A DNA stretch of 19,270 bases from Bacteroidales bacterium UBA5342 (GTDB lineage: Bacteria; Bacteroidota; Bacteroidia; Bacteroidales; UBA5342). The stretch lies in NCBI GenBank assembly GCA_002408065.1, contig DHQI01000007.1, positions 1 through 19,270 on the forward strand, in the 5' to 3' direction. Numbering within the stretch: position 1 is the first letter of the stretch; the number at the start of each line of letters is the position of its first letter. Shown piece by piece: positions 1-7,833 of the stretch. Both the position numbers and the translations under genes were made by a program. Below the pieces are notes generated by a model, which made no database searches, had not been told where the DNA came from, and saw only the letters and a program-made list of their open reading frames with translations.

Positions 1-4
1 TCTT

Positions 5-36
5 AAGTGTCTTGAGTATTTAAAGTGTCTTAAGTT
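5..36. repeat. Left arm of long inverted repeat framing the four-helix-bundle gene
   Basis: Bases 5-24 are the reverse complement of 514-533 with a single difference (G14 facing T524, which would be a G-U pair in RNA). Bases 25-36 are a perfect reverse complement of 492-503. Together they could form a stem of about 32 bp with a 10-nt bulge (504-513). The arm is built from repeated CTTAAG/AGTGTCTTAAG units, and a further copy at 81-91 can pair with 2-12, so alternative folds exist. The window begins here, so the outer edge of the element cannot be seen. Confidence 0.85.
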
Positions 37-120
37 ATTCGGACACGTCAGTTTCAACTTAAGAATACTTTATGAACTCTAGACACTTAAGAATCAATAA
101 ACTTTAGACACTTTTAAAAC

Positions 121-486
121 ATGGACAATAAAGAATTTGCCAAAAATTTAGAGAAACGGACTCGAAAATTTGCGATAATTATTCTAAAATTGTCCGCAAA
201 ACTACCCGATACGCCTGAAGGAAGAGCTGTAAGATACCAGGTTTCTAAATCAGGACCAAGTGTCGGTGCTAATTACAGAGAAGCCAATCGCTCAAAAAGT
301 AAAGCTGATTTTATCAACAAAATCAGAATATCTGAAGGAGAGGCTAGTGAAACAGTTTACTGGTTAGAGATTATTCAGGATATGGAATGGCTAAAAGATG
401 AAGATTTGCATCCGACTCTAAAGGAAGGTGAAGAGCTTCTGGCTATTTTCACGTCAATTTACAACACAAGCAAAAGTAGATTATAA
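121..486 (+). CDS. Four helix bundle protein (23S rRNA intervening-sequence protein family)
   Basis: This 121-residue protein resembles the four-helix-bundle family first seen in intervening sequences of bacterial 23S rRNA genes. Visible family features are an early helix with FAIIILKLSAKLP, then the block around residues 37-62 (RAVRYQVSKSGPSVGANYREANRS), then SKADFINKIRISEGEASETVYWLEII and a final amphipathic helix. The length is normal and the frame intact. The biochemical role of the family is not settled; a related fold is the accessory protein Avd of diversity-generating retroelements, a nucleic-acid-binding pentamer. Here the gene is not inside an rRNA. It stands alone upstream of galactokinase, fully enclosed by inverted repeats (36 to 492). 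The ATG at 121 follows an A-rich leader without a Shine-Dalgarno site, which is usual in Bacteroidota. Family assignment is firm; function is unknown. Confidence 0.88.
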   Translation: MDNKEFAKNLEKRTRKFAIIILKLSAKLPDTPEGRAVRYQVSKSGPSVGANYREANRSKSKADFINKIRISEGEASETVYWLEIIQDMEWLKDEDLHPTLKEGEELLAIFTSIYNTSKSRL

Positions 487-491
487 CACTT

Positions 492-533
492 AACTTAAGA
501 CACTTAAGTACACTTTAAATACTTAAGACACTT
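492..533. repeat. Right arm of long inverted repeat framing the four-helix-bundle gene
   Basis: This arm begins 5 nt after the stop codon of the four-helix-bundle gene. Bases 492-503 and 514-533 pair with 25-36 and 5-24 respectively; 504-513 is an unpaired insertion. It contains three CTTAAG hexamers (494, 503, 522 regions). It lies only about 37 bp before the galactokinase start codon, so it may also affect transcription entering that gene. Confidence 0.85.
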
Positions 534-569
534 TTAATATTAACCCATTTAACTAAAAACAAAAACACC

Positions 570-1847
570 ATGGCAACAATTGCATCATTAGTTGAAAAAA
601 TAAACGGGGGAAACAACCCTTTTTTCAAAGAGATTTACGGTACTGACGAAGCTATCCTTAAAACACAAGCGGAGCGTTACGAACTATGGATGAACAATTA
701 CAAGGAGCTTTACGGCGGCGACGACGTGACTTGTTTTTCTTCTCCGGGACGTACTGAGGTAGGCGGTAACCACACCGACCACCAATACGGCCGCGTATTA
801 GCAGGAGCTGTCAACCTTGATAACATTGCCGTAGCAGCCGCTAACGGTACCGACATTGTAAAAATTAAATCTGAAGGTTTTGATCCTTTTGAGGTAGACC
901 TTTCTGATCTTGAAATAACAGCTCCGGGTGTAACCCCTACCAGCCTTGTAAAAGCTATTGCTAAAGGCATCAAAGACCTTGGTTTGGAAATCGGCGGTTT
1001 CAACGCAGTGATCGAAGGTCGTGTGCCGGAAGGTTCAGGTTTGAGTTCTTCGGCTTCTTTCGAAGTATTGATTGGCGCTATCTTCAGCGAATTGTTCAAC
1101 GATGGAAAATTGGATCCTGTTGATAACGCTAAGATTGGTCAAAAAGCGGAACACGCTTGTATGAAATTCTGTGGTTTGATGGACCAGACCGCTTGTGCAG
1201 TTGGTGGCTTCATCACTATCGATTTCGAAAACCCGGCTGAGCCTATCGTAAAAGCATTGGATTTTGACTTCGCTACAACTGGTTATTCTTTGGTAATCAC
1301 TAATACAGGTGGTAGCCACGGTGGCCTGGACGAAGAGTACAACGCATTGCCTGCAGAGATGAAATCTGTAGCTAAAGAATTAGGTGCTGAAGTATTGCGT
1401 CCGGTATCTTTGGAACAAGTAGTAGACATTATACCAAGCATCCGCGAGAAAGTAGGAGACCGTGCCATCTTGCGTGCTATCCACTTCCAGGTAGAAAATG
1501 CCCGTGTAGTAGACCAGGTAGCTGCCCTCGAAGCTGGTGAATTCCAAACTTTCCTAGAAACAGTGATCGACTCAGGTAACAGCTCATACAAATACAACCA
1601 AAACGTATCGGTATCAGGCGACCCTGAATACCAAAGTGTAGCTATCGGTTTAGCCCTTTCTGAGTTGGTATTGAAAGGTAAAGGAGCTTGGCGTGTACAC
1701 GGTGGTGGTTTCGCAGGAACTATCCAGGCTTTCGTTCCTAACGATTTATTGGATGAGTATGTATCTACATTGGAGCATACTTTCGGCGAAGGCAACTGCC
1801 ACAAGCTATTTATCCGCTCTAAAGGTGCTGTAAAAGTAGCATTATAA
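570..1847 (+). CDS. galK: Galactokinase (GHMP kinase family)
   Basis: The protein phosphorylates galactose to galactose-1-phosphate with ATP in the cytoplasm, the entry step of the Leloir pathway. All three GHMP/galactokinase landmarks are visible in 425 residues: the sugar-binding signature GRTEVGGNHTDHQYG at residues 60-74, the ATP-binding loop GSGLSSSASFE at 155-165, and the C-terminal GGGFAGT at 378-384. D205 in GLMDQTACAVGG is the expected catalytic aspartate. The signature differs from the classical GEHTD form: Asn67 stands where E. coli GalK has Glu43, while His68 and Asp70 are kept. This variant looks like a common bacterial galactokinase subgroup. The ATG at 570 is preceded by an A-rich leader. 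A hairpin follows the stop, then a sugar permease gene in the same direction, which supports a role in galactose catabolism. Substrate is inferred from family; no epimerase or transferase gene is nearby. Confidence 0.93.
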   Translation: MATIASLVEKINGGNNPFFKEIYGTDEAILKTQAERYELWMNNYKELYGGDDVTCFSSPGRTEVGGNHTDHQYGRVLAGAVNLDNIAVAAANGTDIVKIKSEGFDPFEVDLSDLEITAPGVTPTSLVKAIAKGIKDLGLEIGGFNAVIEGRVPEGSGLSSSASFEVLIGAIFSELFNDGKLDPVDNAKIGQKAEHACMKFCGLMDQTACAVGGFITIDFENPAEPIVKALDFDFATTGYSLVITNTGGSHGGLDEEYNALPAEMKSVAKELGAEVLRPVSLEQVVDIIPSIREKVGDRAILRAIHFQVENARVVDQVAALEAGEFQTFLETVIDSGNSSYKYNQNVSVSGDPEYQSVAIGLALSELVLKGKGAWRVHGGGFAGTIQAFVPNDLLDEYVSTLEHTFGEGNCHKLFIRSKGAVKVAL

Positions 1848-1858
1848 TTGTCCTTTTA

Positions 1859-1882
1859 AGCTCCTCCTTCTTAGGAGGAGCT
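1859..1882 (+). terminator. Hairpin between galactokinase and permease genes (terminator or attenuator)
   Basis: A perfect 10-bp stem pairs AGCTCCTCCT at 1859-1868 with AGGAGGAGCT at 1873-1882 around a 4-nt loop, starting 11 nt after the galK stop. There is no T-run after it, so it is not a classical intrinsic terminator. It may reduce read-through or stabilise the mRNA 3' end and so set the galK to permease ratio. Confidence 0.6.
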
Positions 1883-1951
1883 CCACTAAATATCACATAG
1901 CTAAAACAGTGTTTTAGTCGAATCTATTAATAACCTTTTATAACTTTAAAC

Positions 1952-3160
1952 ATGAGTAAGAATAAATATTTATTTCCGTTAGTTGTGATGGCATCTCTGT
2001 TTTTCTTGTTTGGTTTCATTACCACGATGAACAATTCTACCATCGACTTTCTAAAAAATGCATTTGGTCTTAACGACGTACAAAAGCAGCTTCCTAACAC
2101 TTTCTTCTATGGAGCTTACATCTTATCTGTACCTGTTGGATTCTTAATCAACAAAATTGGATATCGTTTCTCTATTTTTACTGGTCTTGGACTTATTGCT
2201 TTAGGTTTCTTGGCTTGTAGTTTTGGTGTAGGCTATGGTTACATCGGATTTTTATGTACCGTTTCTATCTTTGCTATTGGTGTAGTAGTACTACAAGTAG
2301 CAGCTGCTCCATACGTAGTAGCTCTTGGACCTGCAGAAACTTCTGCTAGTCGTCTTACCCTAACTAATGCACTTAACTCAGTAGCTACCGTTATTGCTCC
2401 TATCTTTGTATCAATCTTGTTATCAGACAAATTATCTGGTAAAAGTGGCGTATTAGAAAATTCTGAAATTAAAGAAATCGTTAGCGGTCCATTTATTGGT
2501 ATTGCTATTGCAACTGCTGTAATTCTTTTCATTATGTTCTTCTTGAAGTTACCTAACATCAGCGAAGAGCAAGAAAAAGAAGCTGCAGAAGGCGGTAAAA
2601 AATTTAAATCAAGTGCCTTTAAATACACTCACGTATGGTTAGGTTCTCTTGCTATCTTTGTATATATGGGTATTGAGATTGGTATCCCTAGTTTCTTTGC
2701 TGATTTCGCAGCTAAAAAGGGAATTACTGACATGAACTTTACTGATATGTTGAAATACTACTGGGGTGGTCTAATGGTTGGTCGATTGTTAGGTATTTTT
2801 ATCTTAAAAAAATTCAGAGCAACTCAAATCCTTTCATTATGTGCATTAGGAGGCGCTCTTATGTTAGTAGCAGCTATCTTTACTACCGGCAGCCTAAGCG
2901 TATACTTATTCTTAGGAACAGGTCTTTTCCACTCTATCATGTGGCCAGTTATCTATAGCCTTGCATTAGAAGACTTAGGACCTCACGCTGATGTAGCTTC
3001 TGGTGTAATTGCAACATCTGTAATTGGTGCTGCAATCCTTACTCCTATTATGGGAGGTATCCAAACTGCAACAGGAACTGTTATTGCAGCCATTAGTTGT
3101 TTATTTGTTTACTACTTGTACTTAGTATTCTTTGCTGTAAAAGGATCTAAACTACGTTAA
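1952..3160 (+). CDS. Sugar MFS transporter, FucP/GluP (FHS) family
   Basis: A 402-residue inner-membrane protein with about 12 hydrophobic segments, of the fucose-galactose-glucose:H+ symporter family of the major facilitator superfamily. Family marks include the start FFLFGFITTMNNSTIDFLK (residues 17-35), the LQVAAAPYVVALGP stretch (from 114) and a late SIMWPVIYSLALEDLG segment. Position just downstream of galactokinase suggests it imports galactose or glucose. By eye alignment with E. coli FucP, the residue matching Asp46 is Asn28 and the one matching Glu135 is Gln115, so the two proton-handling carboxylates known from FucP are both amides here. Gln at the second site looks common in GluP-type members; Asn at the first is less expected. 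Coupling ion and exact sugar are therefore uncertain. The ATG at 1952 sits 104 nt after galK and the gene ends before a strong terminator. Confidence 0.88.
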   Translation: MSKNKYLFPLVVMASLFFLFGFITTMNNSTIDFLKNAFGLNDVQKQLPNTFFYGAYILSVPVGFLINKIGYRFSIFTGLGLIALGFLACSFGVGYGYIGFLCTVSIFAIGVVVLQVAAAPYVVALGPAETSASRLTLTNALNSVATVIAPIFVSILLSDKLSGKSGVLENSEIKEIVSGPFIGIAIATAVILFIMFFLKLPNISEEQEKEAAEGGKKFKSSAFKYTHVWLGSLAIFVYMGIEIGIPSFFADFAAKKGITDMNFTDMLKYYWGGLMVGRLLGIFILKKFRATQILSLCALGGALMLVAAIFTTGSLSVYLFLGTGLFHSIMWPVIYSLALEDLGPHADVASGVIATSVIGAAILTPIMGGIQTATGTVIAAISCLFVYYLYLVFFAVKGSKLR

Positions 3161-3178
3161 TTATAACGGTTATAATGC

Positions 3179-3213
3179 AAAGCGGCATTCGTCTTACGGA
3201 TGCCGCTTTTTTT
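3179..3213 (+). terminator. Intrinsic terminator of the galactokinase-permease unit
   Basis: AAAGCGGCAT (3179-3188) pairs with ATGCCGCTTT (3200-3209). The stem can extend inward by a G-U and two further pairs to 13 bp, leaving a 5-nt loop. A T-run at 3207-3213 follows. This is a textbook Rho-independent terminator 18 nt after the permease stop. Confidence 0.93.
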
Positions 3214-3437
3214 ATGAAGTTGTTTAAGGTCCTATTGGAATTTCTAGAGTGACATATTGATTATCTGCTACAGGCCTCAACTTTTCTGGTCCCGGATTTA
3301 CATTGGGATACATCAGAACATAATAAAAATTAGCAGAAACCAAATAAATCAAAATGTTATCGCCATATTTCTGAATAAATTCAAACAACTTTTTAAGACA
3401 GTACCTTACTGTCATTAGGGAAACCAAATAGAAAAAG
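3214..3437 (-). other. Intergenic stretch with a possible C-terminal gene remnant on the minus strand
   Basis: Together with the terminators on both sides this makes a gap of over 300 bases between the permease and the regulator. The minus strand keeps an open frame down to 3224, and its last part (such as NILIYLVSANFYYVLMYP and NPGPEKLRPVADNQYVTLE) has protein-like composition, resembling the tail of some larger secreted protein. Any start for it would be a TTG at 3481 lying beyond the regulator's terminator hairpin, or an internal ATG, so an expressed gene is unlikely. It may be a decayed fragment or chance; I do not recognise the family. Confidence 0.25.
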
Positions 3438-3475
3438 CTCTTATCTGAAAAAACATTTCCTTCTTCAGATAAGAG
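3432..3475 (-). terminator. Intrinsic terminator of the HTCS operon (minus strand)
   Basis: CTCTTATCTGAA at 3438-3449 pairs perfectly with TTCAGATAAGAG at 3464-3475, a 12-bp stem with a 14-nt loop. Read on the minus strand it comes 17 nt after the regulator stop codon and is followed by C then TTTTT (3436-3432). Position and U-tract fit a Rho-independent terminator for the minus-strand operon, facing the permease terminator. Confidence 0.88.
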
Positions 3476-3492
3476 TTTCAATTGTCTTACAA

Positions 3493-6400
3493 CTAAACTT
3501 GTGTCAAGTCTATTTCCACATCTCCTTTATTAGCCACAAATTCGGATGGTGTAACTCCAAACTGCGCCTTGAAGGCTTTAGTAAAGTACGAGTTAGAATT
3601 AATACCAACCCTGTAAATAACTTCTGTAATAGATACATCCTCACTAACAAGAATCTTAGCGGCTCGCTTTAACCTCAAAGTCCTAATAAACACACCTAAA
3701 GACTGCCCTGTAAGCGACTTAATCTTTTTATAAAGATTAGTCCTGCCAATTCCAAGTTCCCTACATAAATCTGAAACCGAGAACTCATCATCATCCATAT
3801 TTTTATCTATCAGCTCTATCAGCTTATCTATAAATTCCTGATCTTTACGGCTCTTTACTATTTCACGCGTTGAGGCAAAAACATCAGATGCATATTTTTC
3901 TTTAATCTTTTCGAAATGATCTAACAAACCATCCACTTTAGCATCTAACAATCTTATGCTAAATGGCTTTGGTATATATGCGTCGGCTCCTGATTCTGCA
4001 CTTTCAATCTGATCTTCCATAGAAGATTTTGCCGTAAGCATAATAATTGGAATATGTGACGTATTTAAGTCTTGTTTCAAGGTTTTACAGAGCTCAAGAC
4101 CATCTACCTCAGGCATCATAATATCACTAATAATAATATCAGGTGTCTCTTTGAGAGCCATGTCAATACCAACGCGTCCATTTTCTGCTTCAAAAATGAC
4201 AAACGAATCTTTAAAGTGGTCAACTAAGAGTTTACGCACATCTGCATTATCTTCCACCACCAACATCGCTCTTTCGGCCTCTTCTACCTCATCGTCAAAC
4301 AAATGTTCTTCATCTTCATCTAAAAGTCCATCAATGATAATATCATCAACAGAGAAATTACTCTCAGCATCATTATCTATCTCTTGCTTACCGATATGTT
4401 CTTTTCCCAATGGGAATGCCACCAATATCTCAGTGCCAACGTTTCGCTCACTACTTACAATTACCTGCCCCTCGTGCAATAGAACCAGACTCTTAACCAA
4501 CGCTAAACCAATACCTGTACCCAGATGCTGATTACTTTTAGTGCTCACATTATAAAAACGATCGAAAACCTGCCCTATAGACGATTTTGTGATGCCACTT
4601 CCACTATCTTTTATTCTAAAAATCGCATACTCATTAGCAACAAACTCACTACCGATACGATGTTCATATTTATACGATGGTTTTATATCTTCTATTCTAC
4701 TACGGAAAACGACCATTTCTATTCCACCATTATCCTCAGTAAACTTGATGGCATTAGATACAAGGTTATTTATAATTTTTGTTACACATTCGTCATCAAC
4801 AAACACATTTACATCACTCGCTTCTACTTTTAAGTCAATATTTTTCTGTTTAAAAACGGCCGTATAATAGCCTAAGACTTCATTTAAGAGATGAGTAAGG
4901 TTGCTTTCATGGTATTTAAGGTTCATCTTACCTCTTTCAGACTTTCTAAAGTCCATCAATTCATTAACAAGAGACAGCATCCGCTTAGCATTCTTGTCGA
5001 CCATACACAACAAATCCTTACGTTCTGAATCAGAAACATCGGAATGAAGCATTTTCTCAATAGGCGATAATATCAAGGTGAGCGGTGTTTTAAACTCATG
5101 TGAAATATTGGTAAAAAACTGCAACTTCATCTGGTGTAGTTCTTCTTTTTTAGCCTCCTCGGCCTCTACCATTTTCAGATTATTGCGCATAGTTAGTAAC
5201 TTCAGCTGATGCCTGCGTACCAAAAGCGTGGCGGCCAAAACAAAAACGACATATACAACAAAAGCCCAAAAGCTTAACCACCAAGGTGCATCGATATGAA
5301 CCTTTAATTCTGTAATATCGTCACTAAAAATACCATCATGATTAGAGGCTTTAACCATAAAGACATAATCGCCATATTTCAAGTTGGAATAGTTAGCAAT
5401 CGGGTACTCTCCTTTTTCAAAAACCCAGTCATCATCATAGCCTTTAAGCATATACTTGTAACTACATTTTGACGGATTGGCATAGTGCATAGCCGAAAAT
5501 GAGATGGAAAAATCATTTTCTAAATAGTTAAGTCTAAGCTCATCGGTATATGCCAGTGTATTAGTAAGGATTTTCCTGTTATTCAAAACCTGTCCGGAAT
5601 TAATCACCTTATTCTGTACCGAAAGGTTTGTTAAAGATACTTTAGGTTTGTTAGTGCTGGCTTTTATTTCTTCTGGTCTGAAATAATTTAGCCCATTTAT
5701 ACCTCCAAAATATAGTGTTCCGTCCGTTGCTTTGTGTGCTGCTCCGATCTTAAAGCCATTACTTTGCAATCCATCATTCACATCAAATTGCCAAAACTCT
5801 TGCGCCTTTTTATTGAATTTTGCCAAGCCTTTGCCAGCCAGCCACAAATTACCTCTATCATCTTCGAGCAGGGTTTCGATATCCCATACACCTTTGCGAC
5901 CTCCCGGATAGAATGCTGAAGAAGTATAAGGTGCCAACGTGGTTTTTATCGCCTTATCTTCAAACACCAAGCGGTTTAGCCCACCGCCCAAGGTCCCTAT
6001 CCACAATACCGAATCGCCTTCTTTAAGCATAGGCCATAAATACTCACCAGATAAGGAACCACCACCTTCGTGCTCGCGATAATAATAAACGGCTGTGACC
6101 TGTCCATTCTCATCGAGCTGTATCTCGTTTAAACCTTTGCTAGAGGCGGCAAACATTACATTTCGACTTTGGTCGAATAACAAATTGGTGATAGTATTGG
6201 AGCTTAAAGGAAACTCCGAAGATGTATTTAAATGTACAAACTCCTCTCCATTAGGCGTAGACTTCAGTATGGACAAACCACCTCCCCACGTACCACACCA
6301 CACTTGATTATAATGATCTATTTCTATCGCATAAATAGCTGAATTCGGCAAGTGCCCACCATCAACTTCCTGTTTATAAATTTTATTATTGTAATTGCTC

Positions 6401-7761
6401 GTGTTTATTCTATTTAAACCATTAGAAGTCCCCACATACATTACATTTTCGCCTTTGCATATTGAGCGCACTTCTGTAGAACTCAGGTTATTCTTTTTTC
6501 CGGTCAAGCGACATAGAGGTGTCACTCGTCCTGTAAAAGGATTATAAATATCAACCCCTTTGTCTTTTAAACCTATCCATATATTACCATTCTCATCTTC
6601 GTTGATGGCTCTTACAAAAGGACTTGACAATGAGGTTGCAGGCATATTAATATCATGCATCAGCAAATTAAACTTTTTCTGAGCAAGATTAAGAATAGAC
6701 ACACCACCTCCCCAGGAGCCAACCCATAAAGTATTAGCTCCATCGACAAATAAACTTGATAAATGATTAGAGGAAAGCGACAAGGGATCAGTCACCGAAT
6801 GCCTAATTAGCTTAGCTTCTGAGTGTTCAGACAAAGGATCTTCCATTAGAAACAAGCCTTCTTTTGTCACGCCCCATAAGTTCTCATATTCATCGACAGT
6901 AATTTCAGTAACAACAGGGCTGGCATTATCAACTACAAAACCTGATAAAATCTCAGATAGATCTATAGTTTTAAGTAAATTTCGGATACGATGGGTTTTA
7001 CTATTAAGCGATACAATATGTAGTTTCTGTCCCTTAGATATCCACAAACGATCATCCCAATAATCAATGAACCACATAGAGCCCGAGAAGTCTAACCCAA
7101 TAGTATTATTAGACGTTCTGTGTACTTCTTCAAACTCAAAAAGGTCATCATGGATAGAAAAGGCTATCACACCTTTGTTAGCGGCCAGCCACAAACAGGA
7201 ATTATCGTCTGTTGCAAAGCTTTTTATATCATCGATCGGGAACCATTCGGGATATTCATCCAAAAGTTCTTCAATAGGACGGATTTTAATCTTATTCTCG
7301 TCAGATATGTAATTGCAAACGTATAACCTTCCGCTTACCTTTACAAACAACCAGTGGCCTATACTCTTAATACTCTTAACAGTACCTTGAACAATATTAT
7401 TAGAATTGCCCTCATAAGAAAAGACTTTAAATTTCTCTTTCTTAAGGTCAAACAGCTGAAGTCCTTGTTCAGATCCTACCCACAAAAGATCCCCTTGTTT
7501 ACACAGAGACCATATACGGTTAGAATAAATCTTACCTGTCGACAAAGTGTTATTTTTAAAAGTCTTTACGCTTCGACCGTCATACTTGTTTAGTCCGGAA
7601 TTGGTCCCAATCCAGATAAACCCCATATCATCCTGTTCGAAACACGTGGCATCGGTATGTGCTAAACCTTCATCAATGGTCAGATGCCTAAACCGCTTAA
7701 TGTTTTGTGCCTGTAGACTGGTTACCACCAAAATGGTAACTAAAATTGCTAATTGCTTCAT
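3493..7761 (-). CDS. Hybrid two-component system sensor/regulator (HTCS) for polysaccharide use
   Basis: A single 1422-residue protein combining a periplasmic sensor, a kinase and a DNA-binding regulator, the usual Bacteroidota activator of polysaccharide loci. Order: signal peptide (1-19); two seven-bladed propellers' worth of Reg_prop repeats (about 25-740; roughly a dozen visible, such as FIWIGTNSGLNKYDG and TLWVGSWGGGVSILN); Y_Y_Y domain (about 745-823); one membrane helix (about 828-850, after PWW at 826); HisKA with phospho-acceptor His888 in NISHEFKTPL; HATPase with N-box near 993-1003 and GTGIGLALVKS near 1075-1085; receiver with Glu1170/Asp1171, phospho-acceptor Asp1213 (SDIMMPE) and Lys1265; AraC-type helix-turn-helix pair (about 1328-1408). 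All key residues are present. A strongly acidic linker of about 40 residues joins kinase and receiver. It is the last gene of the minus-strand operon and most likely controls both divergent arms. Confidence 0.96.
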   Translation of the reverse strand: MKQLAILVTILVVTSLQAQNIKRFRHLTIDEGLAHTDATCFEQDDMGFIWIGTNSGLNKYDGRSVKTFKNNTLSTGKIYSNRIWSLCKQGDLLWVGSEQGLQLFDLKKEKFKVFSYEGNSNNIVQGTVKSIKSIGHWLFVKVSGRLYVCNYISDENKIKIRPIEELLDEYPEWFPIDDIKSFATDDNSCLWLAANKGVIAFSIHDDLFEFEEVHRTSNNTIGLDFSGSMWFIDYWDDRLWISKGQKLHIVSLNSKTHRIRNLLKTIDLSEILSGFVVDNASPVVTEITVDEYENLWGVTKEGLFLMEDPLSEHSEAKLIRHSVTDPLSLSSNHLSSLFVDGANTLWVGSWGGGVSILNLAQKKFNLLMHDINMPATSLSSPFVRAINEDENGNIWIGLKDKGVDIYNPFTGRVTPLCRLTGKKNNLSSTEVRSICKGENVMYVGTSNGLNRINTSNYNNKIYKQEVDGGHLPNSAIYAIEIDHYNQVWCGTWGGGLSILKSTPNGEEFVHLNTSSEFPLSSNTITNLLFDQSRNVMFAASSKGLNEIQLDENGQVTAVYYYREHEGGGSLSGEYLWPMLKEGDSVLWIGTLGGGLNRLVFEDKAIKTTLAPYTSSAFYPGGRKGVWDIETLLEDDRGNLWLAGKGLAKFNKKAQEFWQFDVNDGLQSNGFKIGAAHKATDGTLYFGGINGLNYFRPEEIKASTNKPKVSLTNLSVQNKVINSGQVLNNRKILTNTLAYTDELRLNYLENDFSISFSAMHYANPSKCSYKYMLKGYDDDWVFEKGEYPIANYSNLKYGDYVFMVKASNHDGIFSDDITELKVHIDAPWWLSFWAFVVYVVFVLAATLLVRRHQLKLLTMRNNLKMVEAEEAKKEELHQMKLQFFTNISHEFKTPLTLILSPIEKMLHSDVSDSERKDLLCMVDKNAKRMLSLVNELMDFRKSERGKMNLKYHESNLTHLLNEVLGYYTAVFKQKNIDLKVEASDVNVFVDDECVTKIINNLVSNAIKFTEDNGGIEMVVFRSRIEDIKPSYKYEHRIGSEFVANEYAIFRIKDSGSGITKSSIGQVFDRFYNVSTKSNQHLGTGIGLALVKSLVLLHEGQVIVSSERNVGTEILVAFPLGKEHIGKQEIDNDAESNFSVDDIIIDGLLDEDEEHLFDDEVEEAERAMLVVEDNADVRKLLVDHFKDSFVIFEAENGRVGIDMALKETPDIIISDIMMPEVDGLELCKTLKQDLNTSHIPIIMLTAKSSMEDQIESAESGADAYIPKPFSIRLLDAKVDGLLDHFEKIKEKYASDVFASTREIVKSRKDQEFIDKLIELIDKNMDDDEFSVSDLCRELGIGRTNLYKKIKSLTGQSLGVFIRTLRLKRAAKILVSEDVSITEVIYRVGINSNSYFTKAFKAQFGVTPSEFVANKGDVEIDLTQV

Positions 7762-7783
7762 AAATACCCCCTATTTTTTTAGC

Positions 7784-7806
7784 AAAAACCATCATTTCAA
7801 TGGTTT
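7784..7806 (-). terminator. Weak hairpin between DUF5060 gene and HTCS gene
   Basis: AAACCAT (7786-7792) pairs with ATGGTTT (7800-7806) around a 7-nt loop; on the minus strand the stem runs into TTTTT before the regulator start at 7761. The 7-bp AT-rich stem is weak, so it is at most a partial terminator or attenuator that lowers read-through from the enzyme genes into the regulator. Confidence 0.35.
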
Positions 7807-7833
7807 ATTATTTATCACTCATATAATTCACGT

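Noticed and set aside
1..120. CTTAAG repeats considered as a CRISPR array
   Set aside because: Units are short, irregularly spaced, present in both orientations and without uniform spacers; they fit inverted-repeat arms instead.
1283..1804. 173-codon minus-strand open frame within galactokinase
   Set aside because: It is antisense to galK, which carries all its family motifs; composition is that of a shadow frame.
3224..3481. 85-codon minus-strand open frame as an expressed gene
   Set aside because: Its first codon is TTG and its 5' part is the hairpin that terminates the HTCS operon; only the tail is protein-like, so it is kept as a possible remnant.
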